A stretch of DNA of 64,000 nucleotides from Geobacter sp. (GTDB lineage Bacteria; Desulfobacterota; Desulfuromonadia; Geobacterales; Pseudopelobacteraceae): assembly GCA_003574895.1 (NCBI GenBank), contig PJFB01000002.1, positions 372,001 to 436,000 on the forward strand, given 5' to 3'. A model generated the notes under the pieces. That model was not told the DNA's origin, ran no database searches, and saw nothing but the letters and a program-made list of their open reading frames with translations. Below, in pieces: positions 24,628 to 32,958 of this stretch. Each line of letters begins with the position of its first letter. The first letter of the stretch is position 1. A program made the position numbers and the translations under genes.

Positions 24628-25029
24628 ATGCTATACCCCGCGTATGTTCACATTGGAGACGATCAACACGCCCATGGTGTAACCATCCCCGACTTTCCCG
24701 GCTGCTTCTCTGCCGCCGATCAGTGGGAGGATTTACCACACATGATCCAAGAGGCAGCAGAAGTCTATTTTGAAGGCGAAGATATACCAGTGCCGGCGCC
24801 AACATCATTGGAACAATTAACTGCTAATCCCGAATATCAGGGAGGGGTCTGGCTCTTGGTAGATATCGATCTTGCCAAGCTCAAAGTCAAAGCCAGGCGA
24901 GTAAATATCACCATGCCGGAAAATCTGCTGAATGAGATCGACCGTTATGCCGAGCAGTACCATATGACTCGTTCCGGCCTATTGGCCCAAGCTGCGGATC
25001 AATATATCCACCGCAAACAATCAGCTTAA
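24628..25029 (+). CDS. hicB: HicB-family antitoxin with ribbon-helix-helix domain
   Basis: The 133-residue antitoxin has a partial RNase-H-like N-terminal domain, YPAYVHIGDDQHAHGVTIPDFPGCFSAADQW, that binds HicA. Its C-terminal DNA-binding ribbon-helix-helix is RRVNITMPENLLNEIDRYAEQYHMTRSGLLAQA (about 90-125). The strong ribosome site GGAGG four bases before the ATG contrasts with none for hicA, favouring excess antitoxin. It probably represses the promoter at 24402. Confidence 0.92.
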   Translation: MLYPAYVHIGDDQHAHGVTIPDFPGCFSAADQWEDLPHMIQEAAEVYFEGEDIPVPAPTSLEQLTANPEYQGGVWLLVDIDLAKLKVKARRVNITMPENLLNEIDRYAEQYHMTRSGLLAQAADQYIHRKQSA

Positions 25030-25098
25030 CTTACCCAAGAATTGGTTGTTACCCTTAAAAAATGCAATCGGTTTCGACTGCTGAAGGAGGGTCTATTT

Positions 25099-26151
25099 TC
25101 ATGTTCGTGATTTCCTGGCACCAGCCTTGATTTGTCTGCTTGCCGTTTTTTGCAGTTGCTGAATGTCTTGCTCCAGCTCCTTCATGCTTATTTCATGCTG
25201 AATCTGCCGCTGCGCTTCACGATATTTGTCGAACTCAAGCGCCGACTTTTCCAGCGCCATCTGGTGGCTGATTTTTCCTGCATGGGAAAGCAACTCGCGG
25301 CCATTGAGCTGGATTATCGCGTCCAGACGGGCAATCCAGTCGTTCATATACATGGGCATTTGCTGTAGCGCCATGGTTTCGGCAAAAGCCAGATATTGCT
25401 CCACCAGCAGCCCGAGCAGTTTCATCTCATTTTCGTCCAGATAGTTTTTCGCGATGCTCACATCACTCTTGCGCACCGCCGGTTCGCCCTTCTTGTCAAA
25501 GGACCGCATCCCCATGAGCGGCAGCGCTGCATCGGCCCGACGGTATATCAATTCCGCCGCCGTCTGCTGGCTGATAGCCCAAAGCAACTTATTCTGCACC
25601 ACCTTAAAGAACTCGATGGTCTTTTCGTCCGCCGGGTTATAGTCGATGCTGGTCGTGTAGATATCCTTGATCTTCTGGTAAAAGAAGCGCTCTGAGAGCC
25701 GGATTTCACGGATTCGCTCCTGTATCTCGGTGAAATAGTTCATGGAACTGCCGCTCTTGAAGCGTTCGTCGTTCAGGGCAAAGCCTTTGACTATATATTC
25801 CTTCAGCCGCTGGGTGGCCCAGATGCGAAACTGGGTGCCCTGCTGTGATTTGACCCGGTAACCGACGGAGATAATCACATCCAGGTTGTAGAAGTTGACC
25901 TCCTTCGACTGGGTTTTGCCTTCCATGGCGCCATGCCGGGTGGTTGTCCGGAATTTCCGGACAACCACCTGTTCGTCAAGTTCACCTTCGTCGAAGATGT
26001 TCCGGATATGTTCCGAGATGGTTTTTTTGCTTTTGCCGAACAACTGCGCCATGTGATCCTGCGGCAGCCAGACTGTCTCGTCCTCCAGGCGAACGTCGAT
26101 CCTGATCGTCCCGTCCGGTGCCTGATAGATAAGCATTTCGGAGTTATTCAT
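25099..26151 (-). CDS. rhuM: RhuM family protein
   Basis: A 350-residue protein of the RhuM (virulence protein RhuM/Fic-DOC N-terminal) family, common in pathogenicity and mobile islands; its biochemical role is not known. Landmarks are IYQAPDGTIRIDVRLEDETVWLPQDHMAQLFGKSKKTISEHIRNI, a winged-helix-like DNA-binding N-terminus, followed by EVNFYNLDVIISVGYRVKSQQGTQFRIWATQRLKEYIVKGF-type sequence. The C-terminal half is helical and charged, with a likely coiled coil (about 300-340). AAGGATGGATA precedes the ATG. It is convergent with hicAB in the island. Confidence 0.88.
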   Translation of the reverse strand: MNNSEMLIYQAPDGTIRIDVRLEDETVWLPQDHMAQLFGKSKKTISEHIRNIFDEGELDEQVVVRKFRTTTRHGAMEGKTQSKEVNFYNLDVIISVGYRVKSQQGTQFRIWATQRLKEYIVKGFALNDERFKSGSSMNYFTEIQERIREIRLSERFFYQKIKDIYTTSIDYNPADEKTIEFFKVVQNKLLWAISQQTAAELIYRRADAALPLMGMRSFDKKGEPAVRKSDVSIAKNYLDENEMKLLGLLVEQYLAFAETMALQQMPMYMNDWIARLDAIIQLNGRELLSHAGKISHQMALEKSALEFDKYREAQRQIQHEISMKELEQDIQQLQKTASRQIKAGARKSRT

Positions 26152-26171
26152 TATCCATCCTTCCGGTTTTA

Positions 26172-26297
26172 TTATGTTCTGGCGCCATTTTGTCTGCCTT
26201 GTTTCGGTTTGTCATCCGTTGAGGGTTTTGCTCTCCGCATCCGATCCAGCAGTTCCTCTAAACCATAGATGGTGGAGGAGACCAGAAAAACATACCG
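26172..26297 (-). pseudogene. Remnant of a DUF4062-type gene (N-terminal fragment)
   Basis: Translation on the minus strand gives RYVFLVSSTIYGLEELLDRM and then RRAKPSTDDKPKQG before a stop at 26172. The first part matches my memory of the N-terminal DUF4062 motif (VFLSST-hYG-hEELLDR). The rest does not continue the domain. No start codon or ribosome site is seen, and the fragment begins exactly where the inverted repeat GGTGTCAAACC lies. It ends 20 bases before rhuM begins. It is best read as debris of a lost gene in the island. Confidence 0.45.
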
Positions 26298-26345
26298 GTG
26301 TCAAACCTACCCATTTCACTTTGTCAAGAGTGTCGGTTTGACACC
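26297..26345. repeat. Perfect 11-bp inverted repeat at the edge of the DUF4062 remnant
   Basis: GGTGTCAAACC (26297-26307) and GGTTTGACACC (26335-26345) are exact inverted copies, 27 bases apart. They could be a recombination remnant, a small transcription-terminating hairpin without T-run, or an operator. Confidence 0.55.
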
Positions 26346-26616
26346 ATTGTTCTACCTTTCAATTTAGCGCTGGTGGTTCCGGTAGTTATCATTTCCCTGC
26401 CAGAGCGGTGACCCTTCATTAAAAGACTGAGGTCAACTTTGCTGCGATCATAGTGGGTGCTCACTGAGTTATTCTGGCGAGAGACCTGAGCAAATCAACT
26501 TGAGCAGGCCGCCAAGAACGAGCTTGAGCGTGACCGGCGTAGGTTTTCGCACGCGTTCCCACGCAAGAGTTGAAACACTCCTTTGCTTCTGAATGCGAAC
26601 TTATAAAGTTCATCCA
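26346..26616. other. Intergenic stretch in the island, no gene recognised
   Basis: No supported reading frame. A minus-strand segment around 26475-26570 can be read as RKPTPVTLKLVLGGLLKLIC, which could be decayed coding sequence, but I recognise no family and see no start site. Confidence 0.4.
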
Positions 26617-27282
26617 CTATTCATTCTTCTCTTGTAGCAAAGCTATCTGTGCGTAATCTAGAAGGACGTTCAGGTCATTGATGTTTATTGGTTCCCATGT
26701 ATAAACTTTCCCGTCAAAATCAGCCGAGTATATGTTTATTATTTCTCCCATCAGAGCACATGTGGCATCTAGATCATTCCAGCGAATGGGAGCCTCTTTA
26801 TCTAGGCGCGCTCTATCGTAGAAATAAGCTTTGTCGAAATGGCCGTGGAATTTGTCTCGACGTATTTTGAAACTTTGGACGGCGTCAAGAGAACGAATTT
26901 GGTCTCTATGTGCACTTATTGATGCGAAAGTGATTGTGGTTCTATCTTTAAGCACCCAGTGCCCATCCTGATAGTTACGACGTCTTTGAAGTTCCTTTGC
27001 TGAAAGCCATTTTTTGTTGTTTTCGATAAATACTAGAAAATTAAACAAACCTCGTTGCCCATGTTCATCAAGTAGTTTATCAGCCCAAATTACTATTACT
27101 GAAAATAAGGAGCTATCTACAATCTGAAAGAATGCGGGAGCAAGATTGATAGCTTCAATACGGTCATTCATTCTTTCGTGAAGATTCCGATAAACAGCAA
27201 CAAAACTACGAAAGCGAAAAACTTCCTCTCGCAGGTAGTTCCTGTATTGATCAAACTCGATATCAAACTCTTCTCTGGTCAT
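26617..27282 (-). CDS. HEPN/AbiU2-like protein (possible abortive-infection effector)
   Basis: A 221-residue protein that I judge to be of the AbiU2-like HEPN family. Helical regions surround MTREEFDIEFDQYRNYL, and the key motif SFKIRRDKFHGHFDKAYF contains R-x4-H (RRDKFH), the HEPN RNase signature. HEPN proteins of this kind act as RNases in toxin-antitoxin and abortive-infection systems. The DNA is clearly more AT-rich than neighbouring chromosomal genes, suggesting transfer. There is no good ribosome site; an eight-codon reading frame with a strong site ends 15 bases upstream and may couple translation. No antitoxin partner was identified beside it. Confidence 0.6.
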   Translation of the reverse strand: MTREEFDIEFDQYRNYLREEVFRFRSFVAVYRNLHERMNDRIEAINLAPAFFQIVDSSLFSVIVIWADKLLDEHGQRGLFNFLVFIENNKKWLSAKELQRRRNYQDGHWVLKDRTTITFASISAHRDQIRSLDAVQSFKIRRDKFHGHFDKAYFYDRARLDKEAPIRWNDLDATCALMGEIINIYSADFDGKVYTWEPININDLNVLLDYAQIALLQEKNE

Positions 27283-27297
27283 TACTGTATTCCCATT

Positions 27298-27324
27298 TTA
27301 TAAAAGAAGACCAACGACTCCCAT
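27298..27324 (-). CDS. Eight-codon leader reading frame (MGVVGLLL) before the HEPN gene
   Basis: GGAGG (27335-27331) precedes an ATG at 27324. The frame MGVVGLLL stops at 27298, 15 bases before the HEPN ATG, which itself lacks a clear ribosome site. It could be a translated leader permitting re-initiation, or the truncated start of a gene cut by the island's insertion. Confidence 0.3.
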   Translation of the reverse strand: MGVVGLLL

Positions 27325-27363
27325 ATGCAACCTCCGGTTTCAGCCTGCTATTTTGCCACCGAC

Positions 27364-28503
27364 TCACTTCCTGTCTTGTTCGTGCCCTCTCCCGGCTTGT
27401 TCCAATACCTGCTTCTCCTTTGACTCCACAACCGCCCCCGGTGTCAGGCGCAACTGGCCGTCGGTCACCACGGCCTCGCCCGCTGCCAGCCCCTTCTCGA
27501 TGACCGTCTCCGCGCCGGTTGCCACGGCAGCGGTCACCGGGCGCATCTCCACGCTGTTGTCCTGTTTCACCACATAGACGAACTCCCCCTGCTGACTGGT
27601 CTGGATGGCCTGGGTCGGGACAACCACGGCGTTCTGCCTGGAGGCCAGCGTCACCAGCACGTCAGTATACTGGCCGGGCCAGAGTTTCCGGGACCTGTTG
27701 GCAAAGACCCCCTTGAGCTTGATCGTGCCCGTGGCCGGATTCACGGCATTATCCAGGAAACTGATGGTACCGGCCTCGCTGCTTCCCGGCTCGTTGGGGA
27801 TGACCGCCTCGATCTTCAGCTGGCCGGCAGCCATGGCCCGTTTTATTTCCGCCAGCCTTTTTTCCGGCAGGGAAAAGGTGACATAGATCGGGCTCAACTG
27901 GTTGACCGTTACGATGGCCAGGTCATTGGCCTTCACCAGGTTGCCCGGTTGCAGGGCAACAGTGCCGGTCCGGCCGGAGATCGGCGACCGGATGGAGCAG
28001 TAACCGAGCTGGATTCTGGCGTTTTTCACGGCCGCACGGTCGGCGGCCAGGGTAGCGGCCAGTGATTCGGCATTGGATTGCAATGAATCATATTGATCCC
28101 GGGTGACAATGCCCTCCTTCAACAATCCTGCGTAGCGGTCGGCCTGGTCCCTGGCATATCTGGCCTGGGCCTGATCCCTGGCCAGGGTGGCCTCCCATTG
28201 GCTCACGGTAGCCTGGAACGGTTCCGGGTCGATGCTGACCAGCAGTGCTCCCTTTTCCACGTCGCTCCCCTCCGTGAAATGGATCCTGGCGATCTGGCCG
28301 CTGACCTGCGACTTTATGGCAACGCTGGTGTATGCCTCGATAGTGCCGATGGCCTTGACCTGGACCGGCACATCCTTCTGCTGCGCCAACGCCACCTTTA
28401 CCGGCACGGGCAGCTTGGCCCTGGGCTTGTCTTTTTTGGCCGTGCAGGCGGTAATAAGTAATGCCACAACAAAACCGGTCAAGATTATTGTTGGATATCT
28501 CAT
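27364..28503 (-). CDS. RND efflux periplasmic adaptor (membrane fusion protein)
   Basis: Links an inner-membrane RND pump to an outer-membrane channel. The 379-residue protein is a lipoprotein (signal ending LLITACTAK with the lipid-anchor cysteine at about 20). The lipoyl and alpha-hairpin region has VAIKSQVSGQIARIHFTEGSDVEKGALLVSIDPEPF. The second lipoyl half is LGYCSIRSPISGRTGTVALQPGNLV. A beta-barrel and membrane-proximal region follow. It should be the partner of the pump at 20112-23216, and both are on the minus strand, but 4.1 kb of accessory genes intervene. Confidence 0.92.
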   Translation of the reverse strand: MRYPTIILTGFVVALLITACTAKKDKPRAKLPVPVKVALAQQKDVPVQVKAIGTIEAYTSVAIKSQVSGQIARIHFTEGSDVEKGALLVSIDPEPFQATVSQWEATLARDQAQARYARDQADRYAGLLKEGIVTRDQYDSLQSNAESLAATLAADRAAVKNARIQLGYCSIRSPISGRTGTVALQPGNLVKANDLAIVTVNQLSPIYVTFSLPEKRLAEIKRAMAAGQLKIEAVIPNEPGSSEAGTISFLDNAVNPATGTIKLKGVFANRSRKLWPGQYTDVLVTLASRQNAVVVPTQAIQTSQQGEFVYVVKQDNSVEMRPVTAAVATGAETVIEKGLAAGEAVVTDGQLRLTPGAVVESKEKQVLEQAGRGHEQDRK

Positions 28504-28712
28504 TCTGTAATTCTTTCCTGATCTTGCTTGAAGTTTATGGGTAATCGATTGCGCTCAATTCCTACCATCCGGTCAAAGTTCGAAATACACCTAATGTGGC
28601 CGTGGGTCAAACTATTCCACGCATCAGCCGCTATTTGACGGGCAAGTCTTTCAGAGTTTTTGAAATCAATGCAGATCCGGAAGGAGTCGCCCCCTCCCGG
28701 ACCTGCAGCCTG

Positions 28713-28997
28713 CTAATCGAACAACTCCGACAGCCACGATTTTCTCTTATGCTGGCCGTTATGACCGTAGCCATGGTCATCATGATGCTTCCCGTATTGC
28801 TGTTGACTGTGGCCGCGTTGTTGGTAATGGGGTTCGGGCTGGGCATGGGCATTTGTCTGCGGCCCTGACCGTTCGATGATCTTATCCAGTTCGCCCCTGT
28901 CGAGCCAGACGCCCCGGCATTCGGGGCAGTAGTCGATTTCTATCCCCTGGCGTTCGGCGATTTTGAGGTCAACTCCCGTACATATCGGGCATTTCAT
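28713..28997 (-). CDS. Zinc-ribbon (TFIIB-type) protein with histidine-rich tail
   Basis: A 94-residue protein of the zf-TFIIB family. Two CxxC knuckles, CPIC near the start and CPEC at about residue 24, form the zinc ribbon, followed by the family signature RGVWLDRGELDKIIER. The tail (about 50-85) is rich in histidine, glutamine and glycine and could bind extra metal. AAGGAG precedes the ATG. It lies 12 bases behind the PGPGW gene in the same direction, so the two are probably co-transcribed. Function unknown. Confidence 0.8.
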   Translation of the reverse strand: MKCPICTGVDLKIAERQGIEIDYCPECRGVWLDRGELDKIIERSGPQTNAHAQPEPHYQQRGHSQQQYGKHHDDHGYGHNGQHKRKSWLSELFD

Positions 28998-29009
28998 ATG
29001 GTTTTCTCC

Positions 29010-29243
29010 TTATGGCTGTTTGTTATCATTACGGTTAGTTGGGGAGCGCTGTAGCCGCTCCCGCACCCTGTGCAGCAATCGGCGGGCCCAGGCAAACTCG
29101 GTGGCCAGGATGCCCAGTGCCGCCGGGATGACTATGATGGCCGGACCGGGCAGAGCTATCATGGCAATGCCGATAACAAGGATCGTAATGCCGATGATTG
29201 CCACGATCAGACGCCGCAGTTTTTTGAGCGACCAATCATACAT
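29010..29243 (-). CDS. PGPGW-type small membrane protein, copy 2
   Basis: A 77-residue membrane protein almost matching the copy at 9863-10096: MYDW-LKKLRR, ALPGPAIIVIPAALGILATEFAWARR, and a basic, asparagine-containing tail. Two transmembrane segments are expected. It is followed by the zinc-ribbon gene with 12 bases between. The presence of two close copies in one 64-kb window suggests duplication. Function unknown. Confidence 0.78.
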   Translation of the reverse strand: MYDWSLKKLRRLIVAIIGITILVIGIAMIALPGPAIIVIPAALGILATEFAWARRLLHRVRERLQRSPTNRNDNKQP

Positions 29244-29307
29244 GTCGAATTCGTAAGGGTTTCAGGATTACTGCAGAATGTCGTGAACTGATTATCGCCG
29301 GAATATT

Positions 29308-29622
29308 TCAGGAATGGTTCCGCGGAGGGACAAAGATCCTGTCGATAATGCGCGGCAAGGCCAGATGCGGTTCGTAAGGCAACAGCTTGGCACCCACAGC
29401 GGCATGGGGGATTTCCGTAAATGAGGATAAGGGGATATGCCCGGCACAGCAGCAGGTTGTTTCGCAGTTGTCAGTGTCGTAATTGAAAGGACAGCCATGC
29501 GGAACATCGGAAGCAAGGTCGCTATGCACTGAACTTGCCGCAAACACCTCGCACGGGTGGCCGAAGCAGAGGACAGGAAGCATGAGATAGGCGAGAACAA
29601 GGATTATGGATACGGTTTTCAT
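29308..29622 (-). CDS. Small secreted cysteine-rich protein, unknown function
   Basis: A 104-residue protein with a clear signal peptide (MKTVSIILVLAYLMLPVLCFGH). The mature part has a cluster of cysteines, DNCETTCCCAGH, plus a CPF, suggesting metal binding or disulfides in the periplasm. Similar small cysteine-rich exported proteins occur near metal-efflux genes in related bacteria, but no such genes are adjacent here. The ribosome site is weak, so the start is uncertain. I do not recognise a named family. Confidence 0.55.
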   Translation of the reverse strand: MKTVSIILVLAYLMLPVLCFGHPCEVFAASSVHSDLASDVPHGCPFNYDTDNCETTCCCAGHIPLSSFTEIPHAAVGAKLLPYEPHLALPRIIDRIFVPPRNHS

Positions 29623-29705
29623 GGCATTGCCCGGAACTGTATTCTTTTTTTGTTACTGGAGCATCCAGCCGTTCAATCTCTATGCTTGGGTGAAATAGAA
29701 CGGCA

Positions 29706-31235
29706 CTACTGAATCTTCCTGTCCAGGCTCCGGTACTGGATCGCCTCGGCAATGTGCTGTTCGTGGATATGGTCGCTGCCCTCCAGGTCGGCGATGGTGC
29801 GGGCCACCTTGAGGATGCGGTTGTAGGTGCGGGCCGAGAAACCGAGGCGGTCGGTTACCATCTCCAGCATTCGGTTGCCGTTGGCGTCCAGTTCGCAGAA
29901 TTTCTTGATGAAGCGCGGCGTCATCTGGGCATTGCAATGGATTTTGGTGCCGCTGTAACGCTGCTGTTGAATATGGCGGGAGCGCTCGACCCGCCGGGAG
30001 ATATCGGCCGAACTTTCCGCCTCGCTGCGATCAGCAAGATCGCGATACTTGACCGCCGGCACCTCGATATGGATGTCGATCCGGTCCAGCAGCGGGCCGG
30101 AAATGCGGGAACGGTAGCGGTGGATGGCGATGGGGGAGCAGGTGCAGGGGTGGATCGGATCGGCAAGGTAGCCGCAGGGGCAGGGGTTCATGGCCGCCAC
30201 CAGCATGACCCGCGCCGGATAGGTCAGGGAGACCAGCGAGCGCGAGATGGTGACCCGGCCGTCCTCGATGGGTTGGCGCAGGACCTCCAGGACGTTCTTC
30301 TTGAACTCGGGCAGTTCGTCCAGGAACAGGACGCCGTTATGGGCCAGGGAGACCTCGCCCGGCTTGGGTGTGGTGCCTCCGCCGATGAGGCCCACATCGG
30401 AAATGGTGTGGTGGGGGCTGCGAAAGGGCCTGACCGCCAGCAGGGCCCGCTCCTTCTCCAGCAGGCCGCTGACGCTGAAGACCTTGGTGGTCTCAATGGC
30501 TTCGTCAAAGGACATGCGGGGCAGGATGGTCGGTATGCGCCGGGCCAGCATGGTCTTGCCCGACCCCGGGGGTCCGATCATCAATATATTATGCCCGCCG
30601 CTGGCGGCAACCTCCAGGGCGCGCTTGGCATGTTCCTGGCCCTTGACCTCGTTGAAATCCTCGCCATATTCGCAGCCGCTGCTAAAGAGGGCCTGCAAGT
30701 CAACGCGGTATGGATCGATCCCTTCCCGGTCATTGAGGAATTCAACCACCTGGGAAAGGGTGCTGGCGCCGATGATATCGAGCCCGTCCACCACAGCTGC
30801 TTCCGGGGCATTCTCAAGCGGCAGGATGATGCCGGCCATACCTGCTCTTTTTGCCGTAACCGCCATTGAAAGCGCGCCGCGGATCTCTTTGAGGGTGCCA
30901 TCCAGCGATAGCTCGCCCAGCAGGATGTAATTCTGCAAGCGCCCTTCCTTGACCACACCGGTGGCGGCCAGGATGCCGATGGAGATGGGCAGATCATAGG
31001 CGGCCCCCTCCTTTCTGATATCGGCCGGGGCCAGGTTGGCGGTAATGCGGCGGGCCGGGAAATCGTAGCCGGAGTTTTTGAGAGCGGCCCTGACCCGGTC
31101 CTTGCTTTCCTTGACCGCGCCGTCCGGCAAGCCCACGGTTGCGAATGCCGGCAGACCTGGGGTCAAATCGACCTCCACATCCACCAGAATTGCATCGATA
31201 CCGGTCAGGGCACTACTGAGGACTTTAGCTAGCAT
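29706..31235 (-). CDS. comM: YifB/ComM family Mg-chelatase-like AAA+ ATPase
   Basis: ComM in naturally competent bacteria is a hexameric helicase that helps branch migration during integration of incoming DNA; YifB relatives are widespread. The 509-residue protein begins [24 protein letters not shown]. It has the Lon-like N-terminal domain, Walker [11 protein letters not shown] (about residue 218), Walker B region [11 protein letters not shown], and a cysteine-rich MNPCPCG...CTC region typical of the family. The C-terminal domain ends [15 protein letters not shown] start six bases upstream is possible. Competence itself is not shown. Confidence 0.92.
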   Translation of the reverse strand: MLAKVLSSALTGIDAILVDVEVDLTPGLPAFATVGLPDGAVKESKDRVRAALKNSGYDFPARRITANLAPADIRKEGAAYDLPISIGILAATGVVKEGRLQNYILLGELSLDGTLKEIRGALSMAVTAKRAGMAGIILPLENAPEAAVVDGLDIIGASTLSQVVEFLNDREGIDPYRVDLQALFSSGCEYGEDFNEVKGQEHAKRALEVAASGGHNILMIGPPGSGKTMLARRIPTILPRMSFDEAIETTKVFSVSGLLEKERALLAVRPFRSPHHTISDVGLIGGGTTPKPGEVSLAHNGVLFLDELPEFKKNVLEVLRQPIEDGRVTISRSLVSLTYPARVMLVAAMNPCPCGYLADPIHPCTCSPIAIHRYRSRISGPLLDRIDIHIEVPAVKYRDLADRSEAESSADISRRVERSRHIQQQRYSGTKIHCNAQMTPRFIKKFCELDANGNRMLEMVTDRLGFSARTYNRILKVARTIADLEGSDHIHEQHIAEAIQYRSLDRKIQ

Positions 31236-31309
31236 AGGCAATCCATTCCAGGTTTCCGACTTCAGCTATCATGACCATTGCATGTTTCAGGGTATGAATT
31301 GAATAAGAA

Positions 31310-32107
31310 CTACTCCGTAAGCATGATGAAGCCCATCTGTCGCCCGGTATCACCGCCATCCCTGCGGTAGGAGAAGAACAGTTCCCGGTGACAGCTTACG
31401 CACATTTCGGAAATATGGATCGAAGCAGCGGGAACGCCGGCAGAGATCAGCATATCCCGGTTGGCTGCCGCCAGATCAAGCCGCCATTTACCCGCACCGG
31501 CCTGTTCGGCAAAGGAGTCCCATGGTATCCCGCTTTGGACAAAGGCCTGCCTGATCGGGGCATCAACTTCGTAGCAGCACTTCCCGATGCTGGGACCGAT
31601 GGCAACCTGCAGATTCCGGGGATTGCAGCCGAAGAGGGAATTCATGCCCGCAACCGTCTTGGAAACAAGTTTTACGGCCGTGCCCTGCCAGCCGGCATGC
31701 ACTGCGGCAACGATCTTCTGCTCGGCATCCAGGAGCAGGATCGGGGCGCAATCGGCAACACAGATCCCGATCATCACACCGGGCTGGTTGGTGATTATGG
31801 CGTCACTCTCCAGACCCAGGAAATGGCTATAGTCTTCGTTGGGCTCGTCAATGATCAGGATATCACTGCCGTGCATCTGCCGAACAGTGACCAGGGCCTC
31901 TTGGCTGATGTCAAAGGCGCGGGCCAGCAGACTGCGGTTTCCTTCCACGCTGTGGAGCTGGTCAAGGGTGTTTGTGCCCAGATTGAGCGAGTTGTAGGGA
32001 GGTCTGGACACCCCTTCATGGCGGGTTGTGAAACCCTGGACCGAACAGGCCGGGCCGGTGAATTCCGCTGCGATATAGTGGATGCGCCCTGTGCGCTTCA
32101 TCTGCAT
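31310..32107 (-). CDS. pgeF: Peptidoglycan editing factor PgeF (YfiH, laccase-domain family)
   Basis: A multicopper-like but copper-independent enzyme family. Members cleave aberrant peptidoglycan precursors and also show purine nucleoside phosphorylase or deaminase activity. The 265-residue protein has GFTTRHEGVSRPPYNSLNLG, the metal-site motif RQMHGSDI, and VADCAPILLLD. AAVHAGWQGTAVKLV, IGPSIGKCCYEVD and CVSCHRELFFSYRRDGGDTGRQ follow. All conserved His and Cys ligands appear present. GAGGAG lies five bases before the ATG. Confidence 0.92.
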   Translation of the reverse strand: MQMKRTGRIHYIAAEFTGPACSVQGFTTRHEGVSRPPYNSLNLGTNTLDQLHSVEGNRSLLARAFDISQEALVTVRQMHGSDILIIDEPNEDYSHFLGLESDAIITNQPGVMIGICVADCAPILLLDAEQKIVAAVHAGWQGTAVKLVSKTVAGMNSLFGCNPRNLQVAIGPSIGKCCYEVDAPIRQAFVQSGIPWDSFAEQAGAGKWRLDLAAANRDMLISAGVPAASIHISEMCVSCHRELFFSYRRDGGDTGRQMGFIMLTE

Positions 32108-32195
32108 GATTGCTCCTCTGAACCGGACGGCAAAACAAAATACCTTTTGCCTTCTGGATCGCTTTACGTTTTAATGTCATTCTGTATTCATGGGT

Positions 32196-32843
32196 TCATG
32201 GTATTTGCTTTGTCTTCCCCACTGCATCATCGGGGATAACGGCCAGGGAAGAACGGCGCTTGTGCCACCGGACATAGACCGCAACCAGGGCGAGACTGAA
32301 CAGGATGACCCAGAAGAGTGCCTTGTGGGAATATTTCATGATCAGGTCTTGATTCTCACCAATAAAATAGCCGATCCCGGTTAGGATGCTGCACCAGATT
32401 CCGGCGCCTGCCAGCGTATAGAACGAAAACTTGAGATGTCCCATACCGGATAATCCGGCGGGAATGGAAATGAGATGCCTGACAACCGGCAGCAGACGCC
32501 CTATGAAGGTGGATATTTCGCCGTGTTGCAGGAAGAAACGTTCCACCCTTTCAAATTTGTCCGGCGGAATCAGGACGTATTTGCCGTATTTGAGGATCAA
32601 CGGCCTTCCCAGGTAGTGGGAGGCAAAGTAGTTGATATAGGCACCAACCAGGCTTCCGGCGGTACCGCACAGAATGGCGACCACCAGGTTCATATGCCCC
32701 AGGTAGGCCAGGTAGCCGGCCGGCGGCATGACCATTTCGCTGGGCACGGGAATGATCGAGCTCTCCATGGCCATCAACAGGAAAATGCCTGGATAGCCCA
32801 TGTCTCGAATGGTCAGCACCAGCCATTGAATTAGTTCGTGCAT
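32196..32843 (-). CDS. DedA family inner-membrane protein
   Basis: DedA proteins are proton-coupled membrane proteins, several now known to recycle undecaprenyl phosphate or phosphatidylethanolamine. The 215-residue product has the family motif MESSIIPVPSEMVMPPAGYLA in the first helical hairpin. It also has GSLVGAYINYFASHYLGRP and FIGRLLPVVRHLISIPAGLSGM, the second conserved arginine-containing motif, plus two C-terminal helices. The frame is open upstream to 33020, but GGAG seven bases before the ATG at 32843 and the family start MHELIQWL fix the start. It is divergent from the methyltransferase gene. Confidence 0.9.
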   Translation of the reverse strand: MHELIQWLVLTIRDMGYPGIFLLMAMESSIIPVPSEMVMPPAGYLAYLGHMNLVVAILCGTAGSLVGAYINYFASHYLGRPLILKYGKYVLIPPDKFERVERFFLQHGEISTFIGRLLPVVRHLISIPAGLSGMGHLKFSFYTLAGAGIWCSILTGIGYFIGENQDLIMKYSHKALFWVILFSLALVAVYVRWHKRRSSLAVIPDDAVGKTKQIP

Positions 32844-32958
32844 TAAGCAACTCCGGTGACGCAATAAAAACATGTAGCGAGTTGTTATATCCCATCTTGG
32901 GGATTCCGGCAACAGCAGATAACAATGCCTATCAATGCGGGGACAGGTCAGAAATACC

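Noticed and set aside
25101-25130. Nine-residue frame (MFVISWHQP) after AAGGAGG behind hicB
   Set aside because: The ribosome-site-like sequence is good, but the frame is tiny, overlaps the end of rhuM and leads nowhere; possibly a leftover gene start.
26475-26570. Possible decayed transposase or gene fragment on the minus strand
   Set aside because: A short readable peptide exists, but it matches no family I know and has no inverted-repeat ends.
28596-28868. Plus-strand frame with a membrane-like segment
   Set aside because: It is the antisense of the histidine-rich zinc-ribbon gene, which has a real ribosome site and family motif.
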